A DNA stretch of 64,000 nt from Teredinibacter purpureus (GTDB taxonomy: Bacteria; Pseudomonadota; Gammaproteobacteria; Pseudomonadales; Cellvibrionaceae), in contig NZ_CP060092.1 in assembly GCF_014217335.1 (NCBI RefSeq), positions 3,427,501-3,491,500 on the forward strand, read 5' to 3'. The position numbers and the translations under genes were made by a program. The notes below the pieces were generated by a model. That model did not search any database. It was not told the origin of the DNA and worked only from the letters and a program-made list of their open reading frames with translations. Positions 31,451 to 40,635 of the stretch are shown here, piece after piece; position 1 is the stretch's first letter, and every line of letters starts with the position of its first letter.

Positions 31451-32008
31451 TTATTCGTCGCCTCTGAGGCTTGGCCACGCTGCGCGCAGGTATACGTACA
31501 TGGACCAGAGCGTGAGTATTGCAGCGCTGTACATGGTGACATAACCCAGCATGTTGATAATGGGCCAACCTTCTGGGTCGACGGAGAGTAATACCACTAT
31601 GGCAATAATTTGTAGTGTGGTTTTTATCTTGCCAATAGAGGATACCGCTACCGTTGCGCGCTTACCGAGTTCGGCCATCCATTCACGTAGTGCTGAGATT
31701 ACAATTTCTCGGCAAATAATGATGGTAGCCGGCAGCGTAAACCATACGTCGGCATGGCTCTCTATGAGCACTGCTAATGCCACGGCGACCATGAGTTTGT
31801 CGGCTACTGGGTCTAGGAAGGCGCCAAAAGGTGTGGCGAGGTTGTATTTACGAGCAATGTAGCCATCTAGCGCGTCGGTGATACCCGCCAAACCAAATAA
31901 AATGGCTGAGGTGAGAAAGCGCCATTCGAAGGGGGAGTAATACACCACGACGAGTAGAGGTATGAAGGCGATACGAATAAGGGTTAACTGATTGGCAATA
32001 TTGAACAT
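31451..32008 (-). CDS. pgsA: CDP-diacylglycerol-glycerol-3-phosphate 3-phosphatidyltransferase
   Basis: Inner-membrane enzyme making phosphatidylglycerophosphate, the committed step to phosphatidylglycerol and cardiolipin. The CDP-alcohol phosphatidyltransferase signature is complete: DALDGYIARKYNLATPFGA, then FLDPVADK, giving DGxxAR...GxxxDxxxD. The open frame extends to 32122, but the ATG at 32008 (MFNIANQLTLIRI) is the conserved start and has AGG upstream; this gives 185 residues, the usual length. It sits between uvrC and the tRNAs, the standard gammaproteobacterial order. Confidence 0.94.
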   Translation of the reverse strand: MFNIANQLTLIRIAFIPLLVVVYYSPFEWRFLTSAILFGLAGITDALDGYIARKYNLATPFGAFLDPVADKLMVAVALAVLIESHADVWFTLPATIIICREIVISALREWMAELGKRATVAVSSIGKIKTTLQIIAIVVLLSVDPEGWPIINMLGYVTMYSAAILTLWSMYVYLRAAWPSLRGDE

Positions 32009-32154
32009 GAAAACCTGTTGCCTGAATGCGGATGGAAATTCAATAACTACGCAGCAGGAAACCCCGCCACTTAACCTTAACTTCTGCCGCCAATTTAGCC
32101 GATTTGAGCGTTTTAACACCACCGAAAGGTGCTTAAACTTGAATGGTGAGCACG

Positions 32155-34020
32155 TTACTCACTGTGAAGCGTGGTGTAAACCTCTTCCGCCATTTTTTTA
32201 CTAATGCTGGGCACTTTCGCTAGGTCGTCGACACTTGCTTTCATTATGGCTTGTAGGCCACCGAAAAAGTTAATGAGTTCTTTTCGCCGCTTGGGGCCAA
32301 TACCGGGTATAGATTCTAGTGTGGAGGTACGGCGTTTTTGGTCGCGCCTTTGTTTGTGGCCGGTAATGGCAAAACGGTGCGCTTCGTCGCGTATCTGCTG
32401 TATTAGGTGGAGTGCGGGGCTATCGCTTTCGAGCACGAGTTCGGTACCGTTGGGTTTTATTAACGATTCAAAACCGGCTTTACGTGTGGTGCCTTTGGCT
32501 ACGCCTATTAGCTGTATTTCTTGAATACCTAGCTCTTCCATGACTGTTTTTGCTTTACCTAGCTGACCTTTACCGCCGTCTATAAGCAATAAGCTGGGCA
32601 ATGCCTTGCCCTCTTTTTGCAATCGCGCATAGCGGCGATTGAGCGCTTGCTCCATTGCGGCGTAATCGTCCCCAGCGGTGATGTCGTTTATGTTGAAACG
32701 TCGGTAATCTGATTTTACCGGCCCGTCTTGGTCAAACACCACGCAGGAGGCAACAGTGCTTTCGCCACTACTATGGCTAATATCAAAACATTCTATGCGG
32801 CTGGGGCATTCATCTGCCCCCATGGCTTCTCGCAGGGCTTCATATCGCTGTTGCAATGTGTGGGTACTGTTAAGCCGTGCCTGTAAATTATGGCGAGCGG
32901 CTTGAAGCGCCATGGCGAGCCATTTTGCTCGGTAGGTGCGCACATTGGCGGTAATTTTTATTGGTCTTTGTGTGTGCAGGCCTATAGCGGCACTAATTGC
33001 GTCTTCGTCGCTTATTACGTGGCTGAGCACTACGTAAGGCGGTACATCCATAGAGGAGCCACCTAAATACGTGTGGCTAACAAAGGCGCTCAGCACTTCG
33101 CTCTCGCTACTTTCGAGTTTGTTTTTAGGGTGATAGTTTTTGCTGCCTACCACGCGACCTTGCCGTACAAATAACATGTGGATGCACACACCAGCGGGCA
33201 CTGCAGCACAGGCAATGATATCCATATTGCGGTGCCCTGCTTCCATTACTTGCTGGGCTTGCACTTGGCGCAGTGCCGATATTCGGTCTCGGTAGAGTGC
33301 GGCTTGTTCAAACGCGAGTGTTTGTGAGGCGGCCTCCATTTTGTTTACGAGCGAATGATGAAGGCTGTCATTTTTTCCGTCGAGAAATAGCGATGTTTGC
33401 TCTACATCGGCGGCATAATTTTCTTCGCTTATGTGGTCTACGCAAGGCCCAGAGCAACGGTCTATTTGGTACAGCAAGCATGGCCGTGCGCGATTACGGT
33501 ACACACTATCTTCACATTGGCGTACACCGAAAACTTTTTGTAAAAAATTAAGGCTTTCACGCACGGCGCTGACATTAGGGTAAGGCCCAAAATAGCGACC
33601 TTTTTTCTTTTTAGTGCCTCGATGCAACGATAGCCTGGGATGCGGTTCGGCGTCGGATAAGAAGATATACGGGAAGGATTTGTCGTCACGCAACAAAATA
33701 TTATAGGGCGGCTTTTGCGATTTTATGAGGTTGTGCTCAAGCACTAAGGCTTCGGCTTCGCTCGGTGTTACGGTGATTTCAATTGTATTAATTTTTCGAA
33801 CAAGCGCTTGTGTTTTGGTGGTTAAACCACTTTTATGGAAATAACTGGAGACGCGCTTTTTTAGGTTTTTGGCTTTTCCGACATACAATATTACGCCGGC
33901 GTTATCGTACATTTGATAGACGCCGGGTTTACTTGTGAGGTTTTTAAGAAAGGTTTTGGAATCGAATTCAGCCGGTTCTTTTAGGGGCTGCTCTGGCTCG
34001 CCGGTGTTTTTTTCGGACAT
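32155..34020 (-). CDS. uvrC: UvrABC excinuclease subunit C
   Basis: Nucleotide excision repair nuclease that makes both incisions with UvrB. The 621-residue protein has an N-terminal GIY-YIG domain (PGVYQMYD, ILYVGKAKNLKKR, about residues 32-60), a UVR motif near 217-250 that contacts UvrB, the RNase H-like endonuclease half with ECFDISHSSGE and LLIDGGKGQL, and C-terminal helix-hairpin-helix repeats (LESIPGIGPKRRKEL, LAKVPSISKKMAEEV). It starts right after the gacA stop (adjacent codons), forming the classic gacA/uvrY-uvrC pair. Confidence 0.97.
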   Translation of the reverse strand: MSEKNTGEPEQPLKEPAEFDSKTFLKNLTSKPGVYQMYDNAGVILYVGKAKNLKKRVSSYFHKSGLTTKTQALVRKINTIEITVTPSEAEALVLEHNLIKSQKPPYNILLRDDKSFPYIFLSDAEPHPRLSLHRGTKKKKGRYFGPYPNVSAVRESLNFLQKVFGVRQCEDSVYRNRARPCLLYQIDRCSGPCVDHISEENYAADVEQTSLFLDGKNDSLHHSLVNKMEAASQTLAFEQAALYRDRISALRQVQAQQVMEAGHRNMDIIACAAVPAGVCIHMLFVRQGRVVGSKNYHPKNKLESSESEVLSAFVSHTYLGGSSMDVPPYVVLSHVISDEDAISAAIGLHTQRPIKITANVRTYRAKWLAMALQAARHNLQARLNSTHTLQQRYEALREAMGADECPSRIECFDISHSSGESTVASCVVFDQDGPVKSDYRRFNINDITAGDDYAAMEQALNRRYARLQKEGKALPSLLLIDGGKGQLGKAKTVMEELGIQEIQLIGVAKGTTRKAGFESLIKPNGTELVLESDSPALHLIQQIRDEAHRFAITGHKQRRDQKRRTSTLESIPGIGPKRRKELINFFGGLQAIMKASVDDLAKVPSISKKMAEEVYTTLHSE

Positions 34021-34674
34021 TTAGCTGAGGCTGTCTACATCTAATATTTTATGTTTTACTGCCAGTAATGCTAGCTCTACATCGCTGTTAATATCGAGCT
34101 TATCGAAAATACGATAACGATAGCTATTGACTGTTTTAGGGCTTACACAAAATGATTCGGCAATTTCTTGAACTTTAGAACCGTTTGCAATCATTATGGC
34201 CGTTTGTAGCTCGCGCTCAGATAATAATTCAAAGGGGGATAGATCACTCTTAGATGAGGAAAAGTTTTTAAGCGCTAATTGCTGCGCTAAGCTGCTGCTC
34301 ATGTACATGTTGCCGATTAAGACTGAATTAACGGCATCTACGATTTCGTCGAAACCTGAACCTTTAGTAACATAACCGGATGCTCCGGCTTTTATAAGGC
34401 GCTCTGGGAACATGTCATCGGATAAGGCGGTGACGGCAATAACTTTTGTACCCTCGCACGCCGCAAGTATTTTACGAGTAGCTTCCATTCCACCAATTCC
34501 GGGCATTTTTACGTCCATTAGAACGATTTCCGGACCAAGCTCACGCGCTAGGGTAACGGCTTGCTCACCTGTTTTGGCTTCACCAACGACATCAAACCCC
34601 TCGACATCTTGCAGCATTCTAACAATGCCCATACGCACTAAGTCGTGATCGTCAGCAACCAATATTCTCGTCAC
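34021..34674 (-). CDS. gacA: LuxR-type response regulator GacA/UvrY
   Basis: Response regulator of the Gac/Bar signalling system, which drives small RNAs that titrate RsmA/CsrA and controls secretion, motility and secondary metabolism. The receiver has the acid pocket DDH at residues 8-10 and phospho-acceptor D54 in VLMDVKMPG; the C-terminal LuxR helix-turn-helix spans about 148-205 (LSERELQTAIMIANG, AESFCVSPKTVNSYRYRIF). The 217-residue length and the downstream uvrC and pgsA are diagnostic for GacA/UvrY. The cognate GacS/BarA kinase is not in the window. Confidence 0.94.
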   Translation of the reverse strand: MTRILVADDHDLVRMGIVRMLQDVEGFDVVGEAKTGEQAVTLARELGPEIVLMDVKMPGIGGMEATRKILAACEGTKVIAVTALSDDMFPERLIKAGASGYVTKGSGFDEIVDAVNSVLIGNMYMSSSLAQQLALKNFSSSKSDLSPFELLSERELQTAIMIANGSKVQEIAESFCVSPKTVNSYRYRIFDKLDINSDVELALLAVKHKILDVDSLS

Positions 34675-34963
34675 CTATTTCTTCCTCTTATTATGTCTAG
34701 GTAAGCTCTTATTAAGCCTAGATTATTATGGTTTCAAGGAACTGCTTTCTTAAATGAAACAGAGGACCGAGCCCTATGGCTCGTCCTTACCTGGATTAAC
34801 CCTGTAAGCGCACACAATGTACCACTCGACCCTTCGAATGCCTAGCAGAATGACGATAGCACGACACTTATACCGGATATTCGGGATTCGCCTTACAAGG
34901 TGTGTGCTTCTTGACCTGAAGCATTACCAAGTGGCGCCTATTAATCGATAAATTCGCTGTTAT
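34675..34963. other. Intergenic region upstream of gacA
   Basis: About 290 bases without a credible gene. It contains one good hairpin, CGAGCC-CTAT-GGCTCG (34768-34783), extended by GGA/TCC. No T-run follows on either strand. The gacA promoter should be here. Confidence 0.45.
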
Positions 34964-35644
34964 TTATGTGAGTTTAACCACGTTCCTGAAGGTTAGATTA
35001 ATACGCATTTCGCTGGTTGTACGGGTTTTCGGCAAGCTGTGCAGCCAATGGAGCTGTGTATTGCCGTTCATAACGAGCAGATCACCCTCACCTAGATCGA
35101 GCGACACCCGTTTACCCGTAACGCTAGGCGTTTCTTGCGTATGAGCACGTTTTGGTTTCAATAGGAACGGCCTACGCTGCCCCAAACTAACGGAAGCAAT
35201 TAAGGGTGTTTTACCCAACTCTTCTTCATCGTCTGCGTGCCACCCTACACTATCGTTGCCATCTCGGTATAAATTAACTAATACGCTATTAAAGGGTGCT
35301 TCCAGCGTTTGCTCGAGCATCGCTTTTAGGGATGAGAGTTCTGGTGTCCAAGGATTGGGTTTAAAAAGTCGCCCGGAATAACGTAAGCAGGCTCCGGGGT
35401 CGGCGAACCAGCATTGCAGTCGAGGAATGGGCACAGGCTGCCCAGCTATAACAATAGTAGGCTGCTGCCAGGGGTAGTTTTCGACAAACTGCGTAACAGC
35501 ATATTCGGGAAGGGCTTGATCTAGCCAGCGTGGCTGATAGTGCAGCTGGGAGCCGTTGCCCAACATGATACATTCGGGCGTTTGCGGGGCGTCAAAAAGG
35601 CTATTTTGCTGCATAGCTTGGCTGTTCAAAGCGCTTTTAACCAA
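34964..35644 (-). CDS. AlkB-like 2-oxoglutarate/Fe(II) dioxygenase
   Basis: Member of the AlkB dioxygenase family, which oxidatively removes alkyl lesions from nucleic acids. The 226-residue chain has the iron and 2-oxoglutarate residues: HADDEEELG (HxD), then HWLHSLPKTR (distal H) followed by RINLTFR (R...R). The substrate segments YSGRLFKPNPWTP and NLYRDGNDSVGWHADDE match the ALKBH2/3-like branch of bacterial proteins. The start overlaps the end of the glutaredoxin-like gene by 19 bases, so both are one transcript; a start a little downstream (MQQNSLF) is also possible. Confidence 0.88.
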   Translation of the reverse strand: MVKSALNSQAMQQNSLFDAPQTPECIMLGNGSQLHYQPRWLDQALPEYAVTQFVENYPWQQPTIVIAGQPVPIPRLQCWFADPGACLRYSGRLFKPNPWTPELSSLKAMLEQTLEAPFNSVLVNLYRDGNDSVGWHADDEEELGKTPLIASVSLGQRRPFLLKPKRAHTQETPSVTGKRVSLDLGEGDLLVMNGNTQLHWLHSLPKTRTTSEMRINLTFRNVVKLT

Positions 35645-35859
35645 TCTGAAAACGCCTGCTCATCGAACGGCCAACCGAGTTCTTTGCGTGTTGATAGGTC
35701 TACAACGACTGGAATACGCACGCCATAAGCGCCTAATAAGGCGCTATCTTCGGCGATATCAACAACGGTGACATTAAAACGACCACAGCGAGCAATAACC
35801 TCTTTTGCGAGGTCACAAAGATGGCAGCCAACGGTGCTATAAAGTGTTAGGTTTTTCAT
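35626..35859 (-). CDS. Glutaredoxin-like protein (DUF836 type)
   Basis: Small thioredoxin-fold protein of 77 residues of the glutaredoxin-like DUF836 group. The redox motif is C12-H-L-C15 in STVGCHLCDLA, followed by VTVVDIAEDSALLGAYGVRIP with the cis-proline segment RIPVVVD. It probably reduces a disulfide in a cytoplasmic partner. It precedes and overlaps the AlkB-like gene, which gives a co-transcribed redox/DNA-repair pair. Confidence 0.85.
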   Translation of the reverse strand: MKNLTLYSTVGCHLCDLAKEVIARCGRFNVTVVDIAEDSALLGAYGVRIPVVVDLSTRKELGWPFDEQAFSDWLKAL

Positions 35860-36049
35860 GCTAGGGGAATGTCATTCAGCATTATCGAGAGCGGGAGTTT
35901 ACACCACTCGAAAGGAAACGCTAAAGACCTACGCAGAATCTCATTTAACGCGCCGTCGGGCGGACAATATTATAGCGCCCCTATGTGCGGCTATAACCTA
36001 ACCATCCTATAGGTAGAAAGGCGATATTTACTCGGCCGTAACGAGCAGG

Positions 36050-37504
36050 TTAACCCTCAGTATGATGACGTTCTAACGCGCCAAACATCTGCCCCATAAA
36101 CGGCTGGTACTGAGGGAAATGTGGGTGCTGCCCAAATTTCGGACGACCCGTAAACTCCGCCAAAGCGGGTAGCTGAGCTGAATCGAAACCCAGCTCACTT
36201 GTACGTTCGCGCACCGCTTCCAACTGCTGAATAAATTCACTCATACGTGCAACGCGATTATCAACGGGGGGCAATGCAAATGATTGAGGCTCAGACTGCA
36301 ACTCAATTTTTTCAGTACCGGCATTCGCCACACCGCCGTAGGCCGATTCGATGCGGCTATAGGTTGTTTGGCTGAGGTTTAACGAAAATTGCATTATTTC
36401 GTCGGTATCAAAACCCACTTCCAATGCTTTTTCGTACGCTTGATAAATATCGCCACCAAAAAACGATTCGGCAACGTCGTTCAGCTGTGAGAGCAGATCG
36501 GTAATTGCACCCATTTCGCCGGCATCTAGATCCCCTTCTACCGTCAATTGGAAATTATCCATGGCATCACGATCATATTGGCTATCGCTGCCTGCTGGCC
36601 CAGACACGGATTGAAAGCGTTCACCTTGGTCTGCGTAGCTGCGAATGGTCACAACATCACCGTCGGTTGTTTTTAGTTGAAAGCTATAGAGATTACTTTC
36701 TGATTCTTCTTTATCGATTCGGGTATAGAAATCTTGTGTTGGGGCGATGAGCGTTTGGAAATTCTGAGCGTCTTGATTGGCACTCATGTCTTCGGTAAAA
36801 GGTTTGATAAAATCTTGTGGTGCAGTGGCGATACTATTAATTTGGCCTGCAGTTACCGACTGGGCGGTTTCGGCGGGCAATGGTTCTGCCGTTTCGTCAA
36901 ATAAGGCTACGTCGGTTGCCGGGCTTGCCAGGCCATATTGCTCAGCCATATCATTTATGCCTTGCACTACTTGATTAAACATTCCCTCTACTGCGGCTTT
37001 AACCGCACCTTCATACAACCCCATATCTCTAAGCTGTTCCGCCGCTTCTGTAAAGCCTTTCATAAACCCTTCAAAACCAGCTTCTATGCGAGACTGCAAT
37101 TCTTCTTGGCTGGCACCATCATTTACATCCGTGGCGAGTCTCTGTTCAATGAAAGCCAATACCGTTGCTGCGCCTGGGTTACTTACACTGTTATTGCTGG
37201 CAGCAGTAACACCCGCAGTATTTGCAGTATCAGTGTCAGGTGCTGCCGCTGGCGCCTGAGCGTTGGAACTCATGGTAGACGGTTGATAGGTTACCGCTGG
37301 CACACTTTGGGTTTGACCATAACTAGGCGTGTAGTGTGTGGAGGAGTATTGATAAGAGGTTGTTAGCGTTGCGCTAATGGTGGTTTTGCCACCGCTCCCG
37401 TTTTCGGTTACTACCGTACTGCTTTGCTCTGAACGGTGGCTACTATGGCTATTGCTGTAACCGCCCAATACATTGCTGGGGTTGTGGGTAGGCAGGTGAA
37501 TCAT
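36050..37504 (-). CDS. DUF5610-like domain protein
   Basis: Protein of 484 residues with a disordered N-terminal third rich in serine, threonine, alanine and tyrosine (residues 1-110) and a helical domain at about 112-205 (FIEQRLATDVNDGASQEEL, EAGFEGFMKGFTEA) that matches the DUF5610 pattern. The remaining part is acidic and ends HHTEG. No signal peptide or membrane helix. Proteins with this domain are common in gammaproteobacteria and often lie near flagellar or surface genes, but no function is established. It is co-oriented with the FHA gene upstream. Confidence 0.72.
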   Translation of the reverse strand: MIHLPTHNPSNVLGGYSNSHSSHRSEQSSTVVTENGSGGKTTISATLTTSYQYSSTHYTPSYGQTQSVPAVTYQPSTMSSNAQAPAAAPDTDTANTAGVTAASNNSVSNPGAATVLAFIEQRLATDVNDGASQEELQSRIEAGFEGFMKGFTEAAEQLRDMGLYEGAVKAAVEGMFNQVVQGINDMAEQYGLASPATDVALFDETAEPLPAETAQSVTAGQINSIATAPQDFIKPFTEDMSANQDAQNFQTLIAPTQDFYTRIDKEESESNLYSFQLKTTDGDVVTIRSYADQGERFQSVSGPAGSDSQYDRDAMDNFQLTVEGDLDAGEMGAITDLLSQLNDVAESFFGGDIYQAYEKALEVGFDTDEIMQFSLNLSQTTYSRIESAYGGVANAGTEKIELQSEPQSFALPPVDNRVARMSEFIQQLEAVRERTSELGFDSAQLPALAEFTGRPKFGQHPHFPQYQPFMGQMFGALERHHTEG

Positions 37505-37611
37505 AACGACGCTCCAAAAACTGGGCAGTTAGTTTCTATACCCTGCTTTCGGCAAATAATGCCGTTACTTCAATAATATTTGGTTCTGAAAAACGGTTTC
37601 TTCAGTGTGCA

Positions 37612-38508
37612 CTAGACCGCACTTTTGTACCAGACCCAAACGCCCGCGCCAAGCACGACTAAAACAGCGCACCACAATGCCACTCCGCCAACTTTAGGCC
37701 CCCTTTTTATACCCTGCAATGTCCCGTCGGCATTAGCCTCCTGCGATATAGAATCGGCAACGTGCTGGTGAGGCGTGCGAATTTTGGGTTGCATGCCAGA
37801 GGCCGTGTTGCGCAGCGCGGTTGATGCGTGACGGGCCTTTAGGTCGGCAACTTTCACTACAGGCCTAACGGTTGTCGACTCTAAGTCTATTTGGGGGCCT
37901 GTAACATGAAATAGTAATGTGTCAAAACGGACTTGATCACCAGGTTTTAATACGGCGGAAGTTATGCGCTGGCCGTTAACAAAAGTGCCGTTAGCTGACT
38001 GTAAATCTTCAATCAACAAGCCTCTGTCACTGACCTTCAGGCGCGCATGTTTACGAGAGAGGTGCGCTACCCCTAAGCTGATGTCACATTCTTTTGCGCG
38101 CCCTAGAACGGCCGTACCCGTAATCGTAAATTCTTTACCGGCGAGCGCTGTCCCTGAAGGCGTTAGCGTCCATTGAGCCACTTCGGTGTGGTTTGCAGGC
38201 AACTCACCTTCTTCTGCACTTTTTATACGGGAATCGAGCAATGTTAATTCGGTGTGACCCCAATGCAAAATATCGCCATGTTGAAGTTTGCGCGCGTGCT
38301 TTACGGGCACACCGTTAACCCGGATTAGAGCATCACCCACACCATTCGAGATAGTTGCGGTGTTATCCAGTATCGTTAGTTCTCCATGGCTCGGGTGTAA
38401 ATTTGCCGCTCTAAACGGTGCGCCGCAGTCCAGCCCAGAACCGATAACATAAAGAGGCTCCACCAGCCAAATAGGTGTCGTTTGACCCTTAAAATAAAGT
38501 TGAAGCAT
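37612..38508 (-). CDS. Double FHA-domain membrane-anchored protein
   Basis: Phosphothreonine-binding protein of 298 residues. A degenerate first FHA-like domain spans about residues 20-95, and a clear second FHA covers 125-200, with the core LGRAKECDISLG, HLSRKHARLKV and DLQSANGTFVNGQRI. A C-terminal hydrophobic helix (VALWCAVLVVLGAGVWVWY, near 276-294) would anchor it in the inner membrane with both domains in the cytoplasm. It diverges from a PP2C phosphatase gene, suggesting Ser/Thr phospho-signalling, although no kinase gene is in the window. Confidence 0.85.
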   Translation of the reverse strand: MLQLYFKGQTTPIWLVEPLYVIGSGLDCGAPFRAANLHPSHGELTILDNTATISNGVGDALIRVNGVPVKHARKLQHGDILHWGHTELTLLDSRIKSAEEGELPANHTEVAQWTLTPSGTALAGKEFTITGTAVLGRAKECDISLGVAHLSRKHARLKVSDRGLLIEDLQSANGTFVNGQRITSAVLKPGDQVRFDTLLFHVTGPQIDLESTTVRPVVKVADLKARHASTALRNTASGMQPKIRTPHQHVADSISQEANADGTLQGIKRGPKVGGVALWCAVLVVLGAGVWVWYKSAV

Positions 38509-38833
38509 AACCGCCTGTTCTCAGTTTAAGTAAAGAGATGTAAAAGAACTTCCACCAACCCGCAAGACTTTTCTATTATCACCGTTAACGTGGCGTGATA
38601 AATGGATTATATCGAAGCGGAACAACGCTAAGCGAGCCTTAATCCCGTAACTTTTGAGGCATATCCGGTAATCGCTGCTCTACTTACTTAATTTAGACAA
38701 TAATTTGGATTGAACCTAACGGGATATGTGACTAAGCCCCTAAATTACGCGATTCACACCTCGAGAACCAAGACACGATTATTAATTTGGTTTACGCTGG
38801 TTAGAGATCGGTATAAAAAATAAGTGAACCAGA
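38509..38833. other. Divergent promoter region between FHA and PP2C genes
   Basis: 325 bases without a gene. Near 38813 a TATAAA-like box lies ahead of the phosphatase gene, but the spacing to TTTACG is only 15 bases, so the promoter is not fixed. Both flanking genes start from this gap. Confidence 0.4.
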
Positions 38834-39619
38834 ATGCCACTAACCCAGTTTCACTCCGCTACAGATGTTGGGCTACAGCGAAGCAATAACGAAGACTGTT
38901 TTTTAAACATGCCTATGTTTGGCGTGTGGGCTGTTGCAGATGGAATGGGTGGGCATGCCGCGGGCGAAGTCGCCAGCGCTATCGCCTGCGATACCCTTCG
39001 GCGAAAGGTTACAACGGGCAGCCATTTAAAAACTGCTGTTCAAGCCAGTCACAGAGCCATTTTAGCGGCCGTCGAAAGTGGCAGAGGCGGTTCAGGCATG
39101 GGCTCTACATTGGTAGCACTGCAGTCTAGCGGTAATCAATATGAAATCTGTTGGGTGGGCGATAGCCGAGCCTACAGCTTTTATCGCACACCTACCCACG
39201 AACGACCCGACCCCCTTCTGCAGCTCACTCACGATCACTCTTACGTGCAGCTACTGGTCGATTCCGGTGTAATTAGCCGAGAAGAGATGTTGAGCCACCC
39301 CGAAAAAAACATTATTACCCAATGTTTAGGCTCCACCGATTTAGAGCGCGTAGAGGTGGACACTTTAAAGGGGCAATGGCAAGACGACGAGTGGCTTCTG
39401 CTGTGCAGCGACGGCCTATCTGACGCCGTAAGTGATGACGAAATCACCACGATTTTACAGCATTGCCAAACAACCGAAACCGCTACAACCACGCTAATCG
39501 CTGCGGCGCTCAATAACGGCGGAAGGGATAATATCACGGTGCAAATTGTTGCCGCGCCAAGTCGCTTTACTCAGGCGCTCCAAAACGCTATTCGGGCCGT
39601 ACGTAAAATAATCGGTTAG
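38834..39619 (+). CDS. PP2C-family Ser/Thr protein phosphatase
   Basis: Metal-dependent protein phosphatase (PPM/PP2C, Stp1-like) of 261 residues. Signature residues: SNNEDC near 17-22, VADGMGGHAAGE at 34-45 with the metal-binding D36, GMGSTLVAL, CWVGDSRAY, LLCSDGLSD and GGRDNITVQIV at the C-terminus with the second metal aspartate. It reverses Ser/Thr phosphorylation and is expected to act with Hanks-type kinases and FHA proteins. The divergent FHA gene fits such a pathway; no type VI secretion genes are present in the window. Confidence 0.92.
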   Translation: MPLTQFHSATDVGLQRSNNEDCFLNMPMFGVWAVADGMGGHAAGEVASAIACDTLRRKVTTGSHLKTAVQASHRAILAAVESGRGGSGMGSTLVALQSSGNQYEICWVGDSRAYSFYRTPTHERPDPLLQLTHDHSYVQLLVDSGVISREEMLSHPEKNIITQCLGSTDLERVEVDTLKGQWQDDEWLLLCSDGLSDAVSDDEITTILQHCQTTETATTTLIAAALNNGGRDNITVQIVAAPSRFTQALQNAIRAVRKIIG

Positions 39620-39714
39620 TCTCCGTTAGTACCTCTACGACTCGCTCCTTATCTGTGGTATAAAGCGCCGCTAATACGCCAACCTCACGTCCACCGTTTT
39701 TGTAGCCAAGCTGA

Positions 39715-40611
39715 ATGCCCAAACCTATTGCCACAAGCTTAAAAGTTATCTTCGCTGCGGCCATGCTTGTCGGGCTCGGCTGGTGGGTGCATATAAGCTA
39801 TGGATGGGCCTCCACCTTGAGCCACTGGCAAACGGTTTCAGGTGCGGCACTGGCTGTAGGGATCGCAATGGTACTCGTAAGCCATTTAGCGCGCGTATGG
39901 CGAATTCACTACGCTTACAACCAACAACAACCAACGGCATTCAAGCGAACGCTCGCCGTTAGTTTCGTACACAATACGGTTAGCTTTCTATTACCTATGC
40001 GCCTTGGAGAGCTGGCACTGCCTACGCTAAGCCGACACCAACTTAAAATCGACGTAAAATATGCGCTGGCCACACTACTGCTAATTCGTCTATTCGACGC
40101 CCATGTTTTGCTCTGTTTGCTCGTGTTTTTTGCCGGCAGCTTATGGCTTGAAGACCTAGCGCTAGTTGCTCCCATCACTTTAATCGTTGCCTTGCCTATT
40201 GGGGTAAAAATAGTGCAGCTAGTTGGAACGCGTTTCTCAGCATTGAGTTTCGCCAGCCCTCTCTTACAACAAAGCAGCACCTGGATTACACTATACGTTC
40301 AGACGCTGATTATATGGGTGATAAAATTGTTCGCGCTGGCAACGCTTGCTGCAAGCATAGGCGAGCTGCCGATAAACCATGCTTGGATAGCCACTATTAT
40401 TGCTGATGCCAGCGCTCTATCACCTATTACCGGTTTTGCTAATGCGGGCACTTTCGAACTCGCTTTCACACTGCCTCTAATACCTTTAGGCTATGCTGCC
40501 GAACCACTCATTAAAACAGCGGTCAATGTGCATCTGTTTATTTTCGTTATTAATATTTGTATTGGTATTGTCGGTTTTTTATTACTCGATTCAAAACACT
40601 CAACCCATTAA
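39715..40611 (+). CDS. LPG synthase-TM/UPF0104-like membrane protein
   Basis: Integral membrane protein of 298 residues with about eight hydrophobic helices, of the UPF0104 / lysylphosphatidylglycerol synthase transmembrane (YbhN, AglD-like) family. Family features include RLGELALPTLSRHQ after the third helix and FANAGTFELAFTLPL near the C-terminus. Members often sit beside glycosyltransferases and are thought to move or use lipid-linked substrates. Here it is the first gene of a glycan/lipid modification cluster; the GT2 gene follows 24 bases later. Confidence 0.8.
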   Translation: MPKPIATSLKVIFAAAMLVGLGWWVHISYGWASTLSHWQTVSGAALAVGIAMVLVSHLARVWRIHYAYNQQQPTAFKRTLAVSFVHNTVSFLLPMRLGELALPTLSRHQLKIDVKYALATLLLIRLFDAHVLLCLLVFFAGSLWLEDLALVAPITLIVALPIGVKIVQLVGTRFSALSFASPLLQQSSTWITLYVQTLIIWVIKLFALATLAASIGELPINHAWIATIIADASALSPITGFANAGTFELAFTLPLIPLGYAAEPLIKTAVNVHLFIFVINICIGIVGFLLLDSKHSTH

Positions 40612-40635
40612 TTTATTCAAGGTTTTCACGTTACT

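Noticed and set aside
36938..37366. Plus-strand 142-codon frame inside the DUF5610-like gene
   Set aside because: Lies wholly antisense to a longer, better-supported gene; no ribosome binding site and odd composition.
38788..38818. Sigma-70 promoter ahead of the PP2C gene
   Set aside because: TTTACG and TATAAA are only 15 bases apart, too close for a confident call.
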